From the NCBI RefSeq assembly GCF_904849725.1, contig NC_058522.1, positions 455,578,844 through 455,642,843 of the forward strand: DNA of 64,000 nt, written 5' to 3'. This DNA comes from Hordeum vulgare subsp. vulgare (lineage: Eukaryota; Streptophyta; Magnoliopsida; Poales; Poaceae). Shown here one piece after another: positions 57,244-64,000 of this stretch. Within the stretch, counting starts at the first letter, position 1; the number at the start of each line of letters is the position of its first letter. The notes below the pieces were generated by a model. That model had not been told where the DNA came from and searched no databases. It saw only the letters and a list, made by a program, of their open reading frames with translations. The position numbers and the translations under genes are program-made.

Positions 57244-57334
57244 CTCTAGCAATTTGTGCATCAAGAAATGCACCCAGTGGCAAAGCAGTATCAAGCAAAG
57301 CATCATGGATAGCAGAAGTAGCATCATCAAGCAC
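57244..57334 (-). pseudogene. gag: Family W gag, N-terminal fragment (copy A)
   Basis: The minus strand reads DDATSAIHDALLDTALPLGAFLDAQIARV up to the Angela insertion and joins at the TSD to AAECHDISK (50138). The start codon is not certain; the first in-frame candidate near 57334 is GTG, and a stop lies a few codons upstream. Confidence 0.65.
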
Positions 57335-57496
57335 AGGCGATGGATGTCAGCTGTGCTTCCTCGGTAGTGGCGCCAGAGAAGTGTTGATCCTGCAATCTCT
57401 AGTGTTAGCTAGACGAATGCTTATGACAACGAACGTTCTCCTGCAACGGCACCAGAAGAATGCTGCTATCATTCCCCGACAATGAAACTGGAAGAA
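57335..57496 (-). other. Leader of W copy A with three primer-site-like motifs
   Basis: On the minus strand three stretches resemble the tRNA-Asp primer site: 57437-57454 (15 of 18 bases), 57358-57375 (14 of 18) and 57473-57490 (11 of 18). Only the one near the LTR edge can be used in the normal position; the others may be decayed duplicates. Confidence 0.5.
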
Positions 57497-59193
57497 TGTT
57501 GTTGATGGCCCACCAGCGCATGGGTTCGCAACAGTTTTCGAGGGTAGAGTATTCGACCCAATTTGTAGATCGCCAAAGGAGGTGAGAGAATACTCTCGAG
57601 TATTAGCAACTGAATTTGTCAGATTCAACCACACCTGAAAGATTAGTATCTGCAAGCACAGTAGTAACAACAAAGTAGTATGATAACAACGGTGTCAGAA
57701 ACGATCTGTTGACGGCAGACTATTCCTAACGATTGTATCAATGGCCCTTCATTGCCGCGTTGACAGAAGTTGTCAATTCCCGTCAACGTAAGGTGAACCA
57801 ATAGTGTAGCACGTAGCAGCAGTGTAACGAGCAATAGCAGTGGCAAGGAACAGCAGTAGTGACAGCAGTAGCAAGTAGCAACGGTAGAAAGCGACAGCAG
57901 TAGCAACAGTAGTAGCAGCAGAGCAAGACAAGTAACAGCAGTAGCAACAGTAGTAGGAGCAGAGCAAGACAAGTAACAGCAGTAGCAACAGTAGTAGCAG
58001 CAGCAGAGCAAGACAAGTAACAGCAGTAGCAACAGTAGTAGCAGCAGCAGAGCAAGACAAGTAATAGCAGTAGCGCAAACTCGTAGGCAATGGGTCGGTG
58101 ATTTGTTTGGATGATATTCATCATGCAACATCTATAACACGGGGAGATATATGGCTAGCTCCCGTTCGTCAATGTGATGTAGGCATGCATTCCGTGTGTC
58201 GTCATACGTGCTTAGGGAAAAGAACTTGCATGACATCTATTGTCCATCCCTCCCGTGGCAGCGGGGTCCAAAAGGAAACTACGGAATATTAAGGTTCTCC
58301 TTTTAATAAAGAACCGGACCAATGCATTAGCACTTGGTGAACACATGAACTCCTCAAACTATGGTCATCACCGGGAGTGGTTCCGGTTATTGTCACTCCG
58401 GGGTTGCCGGATCATAACACATAGTAGGTCACTACAACTTGCAAGATCGGATCTAAAACACACATATATTGGTGACAACATAATAATTTCAGATCTGAAA
58501 TCATGGCACTCGTGCCCTAGTGACAAACATTAAGCATGGCAAAGTAGTAGCAACATCAATCTCAGAACATAGTGGATACTAGGGATCAATCCCCATCAAA
58601 ACTAACTCGGTTACATAATAGATCTCATCCTACTCATCACCGCCCAGCGAGCCTACGAATAGATTACTCACGAACGACGAAGAGCTTCATGGAATTGGAG
58701 AGGGAAGAAGGTTGATTATGACGATGGCGACGATTTCCCCTCTCCGGAGCCCAAGACGGACTCCAGATCTGCCCTCGAGATGAAAAACAGGAGGTGGTGG
58801 CGCCTCCGTATCGAAAACGTGACGAAAACTTCTCTTTTATTTTCTCTGGGACAAAAGGCAACTTATAGAGATGGAGTTGGGGGAGGCAGGTGCCTGTGTG
58901 CCCCACAAGCCTGCCCACCACCACCAGGGGGGTGGTGGCGGAGCAGGGGCTTGTGGCCCACTAGCCCACCCCTTGAGGTGGAACTTGGCGCATATATTTT
59001 TGATATTTTCCAAAACTGCTCCCCGTAAATTTTCAGGACGTTTGAAGAACTTTGATTTCTGCACAAAAATAACACCAAGGCAATTCTGCTGAAAAGAGCG
59101 TCAGTCCAGGTTAGTTCCATTCAAATCATGCAAAATGTAGTCCAAAACAAGGGCAAAAAAGTTTGGAAAAGTAGATACGTTGGAGACGTATCA
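57497..59193 (-). repeat. Family W LTR shared by copies A and B (about 1697 bp)
   Basis: The minus strand starts TGATACGTCTCCAACGTATC at 59193. It is followed on the left by the primer-site region of copy A and on the right by the polypurine tract of copy B, so it serves as 5' LTR of A and 3' LTR of B. It contains a minisatellite (57895-58075), an inverted repeat (58903-58956) and TATA-like CTATAAGT (58861-58868). The 57497 boundary is inferred. Confidence 0.82.
57895..58075. repeat. 41-44 bp minisatellite in W LTR
   Basis: At least four units begin CAGCAGTAGCAACAGTAGTAG at 57895, 57936, 57977 and 58021, with periods of 41, 41, 44 and 44 bp; a partial unit follows. CAG/TAG trinucleotide-like content inside the units gives poly-Leu frames on the minus strand. 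Confidence 0.88.
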
Positions 59194-59207
59194 ACTCCCC
59201 CAAGCTT
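59194..59207 (-). other. Polypurine tract of W copy B
   Basis: AAGCTTGGGGGAGT on the minus strand beside the LTR; repeated at 61089-61102 just after the 3' gene. Confidence 0.88.
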
Positions 59208-61123
59208 AAAACCTTGCTTGTCCTCAAGCAACTCAGTTGACAAACTGAGAGAGAAAGAAAAACTTTGACAAACTCTGTTTGATCTTGTTGTTGCAACTAT
59301 GTCTAACTCATAACCAGAATTTCAGCAAGATCACAAGTTAACCACATAAGCAAATGACACAAAGGTCTCATGGTAAACTAATATCAATGGCATAATCAGC
59401 TAACGAGCAAATAATAATGAGTTTCAAATACCAACACTTCAATCAAAACAAGCATGAAGCAATATGAATAGGTGGTATCTCGCTAGCTCTTTCTGAGACC
59501 GCAAAACATAAATGCAGAGCACTTTCAAAGATCAAGGGCTGACTAAACATTGTAATTCATAGCAACGAAGATCCAGTCATAGTCATACTCAATATCAATC
59601 AAAAGCAAAGCATAAAAATGACAGAGGTGCTCTCTAATTGGTGCTTATAAAAGAAGAGGATGACTCAACAGGAAAATAAATAGACAGACCCTTCGCAGAG
59701 GGAAGCATTGATTTGCAGAGGTGCCAGAGCACAAGTTTTGAAAACAGAGATAATAATTTTGGGTGGCATGCTTTCATTGTCAACGCAATGACCAAGAGTT
59801 CTCAATATCTTCCATGCTACTCATGCTATAGGCGGTTCCCAAACAGAAAAGTAAAGTTTTAACTCCCCCAACCACCAATCAATCACACTCCACTGCTAGT
59901 CGAATCCTCGGGTACCGTCCATACTAACATCAATCCGGGGGGAGTCTTGTTTTACAGTTATGTTTTCAATTTAAGCATGGAACTAGGCATCCCAAATACC
60001 GGCCCCTTTCTCATGAATGACTGTGAATAAACACATGTCGAGGATAACACTCCTAGCATGGAAGGTACCAATAGCCCTCTGTCACCACATGAGCGGTTCG
60101 GGCATGCAAAACAGATTATTTCTTGAAGGTTTAGAGAATGGCACATGCAAATTTACTTGGAACGACAGGTAGATACCGCAAATAGGTATGTATGGTGGAC
60201 TCTCATGGAAAAACTTTTGGGTTTCTCAGAGTGGATGCACAAGCAGTATTCCCGCTTAGTACAAGTGAAGGCTAGCAAAAGACTGGGAAGCGTCCAACTA
60301 GAGAGCGACAACAGTCATCAAGATGCAATGAGTTTGACTAACATTGAATGCAAGCATGAACATGATATATATCACCATGAACACGAACATCATAGAGGCT
60401 ATGTTGATTTTGTTTCAACTACATGCATGAACATGCGCCAAGTCAAGCCACTTGAAACATTCAAAGGAGAATACCATCCTATCATACTACATCATAGTCA
60501 TCTCAAAATCTATGTTGGCATTCAAGACAAACCATTATAAGCTCTCAGCTAAATAAGCATGGCATCAGAAACTATGATCTCTAAGTTGTCATTGCAAACA
60601 TGGTTCTCTCACAACAAAGCTAAATATGGGTCGACAAGCTAGTCATTTTTACAAAAACAAAATAGATAGAGTTCATACCAGCTTTTCAGTCGCAGTCACT
60701 TCATCATATATCATCATTGTTGCCTTTCATTTGCACGATCGAACGATGAGAACAATAATAAGCACATTGCACTAAGCTGAATCTGCAGGCAAACACAAAG
60801 GAGAAGACAAAGTAATATGGATCTTTGAAAGCTAAACATGCAAGAACCAATAAACATTGTAACCAATATCTTCTACCTTGACACAAAGAAAAAGAAAACT
60901 ATTTACACGAGAAAACTCCCAACAAGCAAAAGAAGAAAGAAAAATCTTTTTGGGTTTTCTCAAAAGGACACAAAACAAGAAAACAGGAAAACGAAAAGAA
61001 ACTAGCATGGATAATACAGTGGCAAAGTGTAAACACCGGCTAACAGAGTGAAAGCATAAGCATGAATGTAAAGTCGGTGAGAACACGTACTCCCCCAAGC
61101 TTACGCTTTTGGCCTAGCTTGGT
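59208..61123 (-). other. Non-coding 3' region of W copy B
   Basis: 1.9 kb with no sense ORF. Conserved blocks: GACCCTTCGCAGAGGGAAGC (about 59688-59707) and GGTATGTATGGTGGACTC (60185-60202). The antisense frame 60145-60540 and a second polypurine-like motif (61089-61102) lie here. Confidence 0.72.
60145..60540 (+). CDS. Conserved antisense ORF in W copy B (hypothetical)
   Basis: A 131-codon frame opposite to the element. From WMHKQYSRLVQVKASKRLGS onward it matches the frame at 26342-26689 with about 20 substitutions, no frameshift and the same stop. The N-termini differ because of an indel. The His-rich centre reads HHEHEHHRGYVDF. No known domain; coding status unproven. Confidence 0.3.
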   Translation: MQIYLERQVDTANRYVWWTLMEKLLGFSEWMHKQYSRLVQVKASKRLGSVQLESDNSHQDAMSLTNIECKHEHDIYHHEHEHHRGYVDFVSTTCMNMRQVKPLETFKGEYHPIILHHSHLKIYVGIQDKPL

Positions 61124-62146
61124 CTACTCCCATGGATGATCCTGGCGAAACCCAAAATCATAATGGGTGTTATACGGAATCGCTGCAGCCACTGCCTGAA
61201 TAGCTGCCTCACGAGGTCGAGCAGCAGTCGCCTCCCTCTCATACTCCTCTGCCTCTCCTATGGTTATGTAGTATCTTCGTTTAACCTGAAAATCAAAGAA
61301 AGCAGGAGCAGGAAGGGTAATATGGAAAACACGCTGTCGGTTAAATATCAAGCGCTATAGGAGGGATCCATGATCTCTCTCAAGGAACTGGTAGCGTGTT
61401 AGAGCGACACGATCAAGGTAGGCTGTACGGAGAGGAGGGTCTTCTGGACGGATGGATACTCCAAGGAAATTTGCTAAGCTTGTAGCATAAACTCCACCAA
61501 AGAAATCCCCCTCACTGGCATTTTTATTCAGCCTCCTTGCTATTATAGCTCCCATATTGAAGCTCCTGTCACCTGTAACTGCGCTCTTAAGGATACTAAG
61601 GTCGGAAGCGCATAGGTGACAATGTGCACCCTTGTCGTTAATACACCTACCTATGAAGAGGGCAAGGTAGTGCAAGGCAAGTAAATGGATGCTTCCTATG
61701 GTGGCTTGCGTGATATCTCTGATTTCTCCAACAGTTATACTGGAGACAAAGTCTCTGACCGAGGACTTAGGAGGATCATTAACACTACCCCCATCGGGTA
61801 TCTTGCAAATCCTATTGAAATCCTCCAGATCCACGGTATAGGATTTATCGTACAGGTGAAATAGTATGGATGATTCACGGCCAGCTAAAAATTTAAATCT
61901 ACGCACCAAAGAGGCACTTAGCATAGCATACTGTTCACATTTATCTGAGAGGAATTCTTCTAACCCGGCATTGCGGACAAGTGCATCAAACTCATCCTTG
62001 AAACCTGCTTCGATCATGAACTCATCGGAAGGCCATTCACATGGTTGCACCGGTGCGTCCCTTAGTTGAAAAGGTTCGGGCTCCCGAAAGGAGAGACGAG
62101 GACCCTTCTTACTTGAGGAACCACCATGAAACTTCCTCCTGAACAT
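61124..62146 (-). pseudogene. ATHILA-ORF1-like 3' gene, one stop
   Basis: Starts at the ATG at 62146 (MFRRKFHGG) and runs about 340 codons to 61124, with one in-frame TAG at 61355-61357 after residue 263. Features: a basic Ser/Lys N-terminus, then a helical domain with KDEFDALVRNAG, SASLVRRFKFLAG, ILFHLYDKSYTVDLEDFNRICKIP and FNMGAIIARRL, which resembles the ATHILA ORF-1 family located after pol in Athila elements. The C-terminal 80 residues include YYITIGEAEEYEREATAARPREAA. Such genes are sometimes called env-like, but I see no signal peptide or membrane segment. It is preceded by an LTR-like hairpin block (62548-62602) and followed by a polypurine motif (61089-61102). Copy A lacks the whole block. 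Confidence 0.7.
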
Positions 62147-62932
62147 AATTTCCTTATGCTGAAATTTTTGGAGTTCAAGAGAAAAGTGAATAAAGACCCA
62201 CCACACCTTGTAGCAACTACTCCTACTAGTGCCTAGAGACCGTATCACGCGCTAAAACTACTTGGGACTAGCTAAAATCAACTTTTATAGCTCAAGAACA
62301 GGGTCACCAAGGTAGCAAGAATTCGCGAAAGATAAAGCACTAGAGCAAAAACTAATTGGACCAATGGAGGAGTCACTTACCAAGGAGTAATTTTCCCAAA
62401 ACGGTTCGGAGAATGGTGCTTTGAGCAAGGAGATCGAAAATCACAGCCAAATGAGCAAGAACACGGGTTTGAGCTGCGAAACAATTTTTTCTGGAGGTGG
62501 AAGAAGAGGCTGGGAGCTGGAATGAGTGCAGGGGGTGCCTGTGGGCTCCACAAGCTTGCACCCCGACACCAGGGGGGTAGGTGGCGGTGGGGGGGCTTGT
62601 GGCCCACTAGTCAGGCCCCCTGGCCAGCTCTCAGGCCCAGAAATTTTCAAAAATTCCAGAAAAAATCATACTAAATTTCCAGGACCATCGGAGAACTTTT
62701 ATTTTCGAGGTATTTTTCTCCGGGATGCTAAAACAGAAAACAGGAAAGACTAAACTAATTCTATCATTTTTCTTCTAAGCAACAGAAAATGAAAACTCAA
62801 AACAGAGGTATGTGACTCTCTGATTCATCCGTTTCAAGGTCATCGAAAGAAATCTGTCAATGGGATTGATCAAGTCCTTATGACAAAACCTTCTCGAATC
62901 GCAAGAGAGAACGGAGAATTTTAGAATAGCCA
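62147..62932 (-). other. LTR-like block between protease and 3' gene
   Basis: 786 bp without an ORF. Holds the inverted repeat at 62548-62602 and a stretch (62650-62730) similar to the W LTR near 59010-59090 (AAATTTTCAGGAC and GAACTTTTATTTC-like words). Probably regulatory for the 3' gene. No clear TATA box. Confidence 0.5.
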
Positions 62933-64000
62933 CTAAGTCACCTCAATGGGGATATGTATCTCCCCAACAAGCAAATCATACTTCATCTTGAAACGAGGAA
63001 TAGGGCATTCAAAGCTCCCAATGAGAATCGATGAAGTCTTTTTGATAGCATTGATGCAATGTACTGGATATCGTTTCTTCGGAAAGTGCACTGTGTGCTC
63101 ATTACCGTTGACATGGAAAGTGACATTGCCTTTGTTGCAATCTATAACAGCCCCTGCAGTGTTTAAAAAGGGTCTTCCAAGGATGATAGCCATGGCATCG
63201 TCCTCAGGAATATCCAAGATAACAAAGTCTGTGAAGATAGTGGTGTTAGCAACCACAACAGGCACATCCTCGCAAACGCCGATAGGGAAAGCAGTTGATT
63301 TGTCGGCCATTTGCAGAGAAATTTCAGTGGGTGTCAACTTATCCAACTCAAGTCTACAATAAAGAGAGAGCGGCATAACACTAACATCGGCTCCAAGGCA
63401 CATAAGGCAGTTCTTACATAGTTTCCTTTAATGGAGCAAGGTATAGTGGGCACTCCGGGATCACCAAGTTTCTTAGGAGTTCCACCTTTGAAAGTGTAGT
63501 TGGCAAGCATGGTGGAGATCTCAAGATCTGGTATCTTCCGTTTATTAGTCACGATATCTTTCATGTACTTCGCATATGGAGACATCTTGACCATATCAGT
63601 TAACCGCATCTGTAGAAAGATGGGTCTTATCATCTCAACGAAACGCTCAAAATCCTCATCATCCTTTTTCTTGGATGGCTTAGGAAGAAAGGGCATAGGT
63701 CTCTGAACCCATGGCTCTCTTTCTGTACCATGCTTCCTAGTAGTGAAGTCATTCTTGTCGTATCTCTTAGGTTGTGGATTATCAAGATTAACCGTAGGTT
63801 CAATCTCCACATCCTCATCATGGCTAGGTTGAGCATTATTATGAACATCACTGTCCATATTGTCACCAGGTTCATGTTCATCACCAGATTGTGTTTCTGC
63901 ATCAGACGCAGAAATATCATTAGGTTCTTCAGGTGTGACAGTATTTGGTGAACTGGCATGCAGGTTTCTATCATCCTTCTTCTTCTCCTTAGGATGACTG
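62933..64000 (-). pseudogene. gag: Family W gag-protease, 3' part (copy B), frameshifted, runs off window
   Basis: From the right edge: Asp/Glu-rich linker (DVEIEPTVNLDNPQP), KKKDDEDFERFVEMIRP, FKGGTPKKLGDPGVPTIPCSIKGNYVRTALC, then a 1 bp deletion inside the catalytic Asp codon of the protease (about 63398-63401; expected CDLGA). After the shift the domain reads on to 62933 (SVMPLSL, ILGRPFLNTAGAVIDC). Closely similar to 27297-28400 in copy A, where the Asp is intact. The N-terminal gag part is outside the window. Confidence 0.85.

Larger units (their letters stand above)
24442..57496 (-). mobile_element. Family W copy A: RT-less Athila-type Gypsy element, heavily nested
   Basis: After removing the insertions at 29427-49773 and 50139-57243, what remains is: truncated 3' LTR (24442-25343), polypurine tract, about 1.9 kb non-coding, a gag-protease frame, leader with primer-site-like motifs (57335-57496), and the LTR shared with copy B at 57497-59193. 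No RT, RNase H or integrase is present. TSDs of both insertions let the gag coding sequence be read across them. The left LTR end was removed together with whatever lay left of the Tekay element. Confidence 0.85.
57497..64000 (-). mobile_element. Family W copy B: Athila-type element with ATHILA-ORF1-like gene, partial
   Basis: From left: 3' LTR (57497-59193), polypurine tract, 1.9 kb non-coding, a 3' gene (61124-62146), an LTR-like hairpin block, then protease and gag, running off the right edge. No RT, RNase H or integrase between protease and the 3' gene. It keeps a 1757 bp block that copy A has lost. Confidence 0.83.

Noticed and set aside
57895..58075. Regular 41-44 bp repeats, CRISPR-like spacing
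   Set aside because: Units are contiguous without unique spacers, and the context is a plant retrotransposon LTR.
57643..58131. 162-codon minus-strand frame with long Leu runs, looking like a membrane protein
   Set aside because: It is a translation of the CAG/TAG minisatellite in the LTR; three frames all give low-complexity Leu/Cys, with no start context or conservation.
1..64000. Host genes, tRNA genes, MITEs, novel defence or biosynthetic systems
   Set aside because: Every long frame resolves to gag, pol, element accessory ORFs or shadows; tRNA-like strings are 12-18 base primer sites only.

Overview
This 64 kb window looks like intergenic DNA from a large grass genome, most likely Triticeae (wheat, barley or Aegilops). 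The basis is dense nesting of LTR retrotransposons, including three copies related to the Angela/BARE1/WIS Copia family with its typical TGTTGGAATTATGCC...CCCCAACA LTR. I found no host gene, tRNA, rRNA, CRISPR array or bacterial feature. Nearly every base can be assigned to a retroelement. Family names are from memory and tentative; boundaries rest on LTR termini, primer-binding sites and target-site duplications (TSDs) read directly.

Layout from left to right. 1-4366: 3' part of an Angela/BARE1-like Copia element (+), with pol and 3' LTR. 4367-10437: a Sabrina-like, non-autonomous Gypsy element (-); its left LTR is entered by the Angela element and its right LTR is cut off at 10437. 10438-24441: a Tekay-clade chromovirus (-) in a tandem arrangement, partial internal region / LTR / gag-pol / LTR, with an Angela solo LTR (13878-15700) inside the shared left LTR. 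24442 to the window end: an Athila-type, RT-less Gypsy family (here 'family W', -) in two tandem copies, A and B, that share the LTR at 57497-59193.

Copy A is split by two insertions in its gag region. One is an autonomous-type Athila-like element (-, 29427-49773, TSD ATGTG), whose own 5' LTR contains a second member of the same family in the opposite orientation (+, 38720-48898, TSD ACAAC). The other is an Angela element (-, 50139-57243, TSD CTCTA). Relative age from nesting: family W is oldest, then the minus Athila-like and minus Angela insertions, then the plus Athila-like element. The Tekay element entered a family W LTR, and the Angela LTR entered the Tekay LTR later.

Functionally the window is a set of mostly dead or non-autonomous elements. 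Only one long polyprotein is intact, the 1097-codon Angela pol at 52018-55311, but that element has lost gag and part of its 5' LTR. The Athila-like, Sabrina-like and W families share tRNA-Asp-type primer sites, the AAGCTTGGGGGAGT polypurine motif, a GC-rich inverted repeat next to the TATA box, and conserved 3' non-coding motifs. This fits mobilisation of RT-less families by autonomous relatives. The more unusual signals are a 9.3 kb inverted repeat, an extra ORF upstream of gag in the Tekay element, a promoter-like hairpin module repeated upstream of 3' accessory ORFs, an ATHILA-ORF1-like gene lost at a microhomology in one copy, and a conserved antisense ORF.
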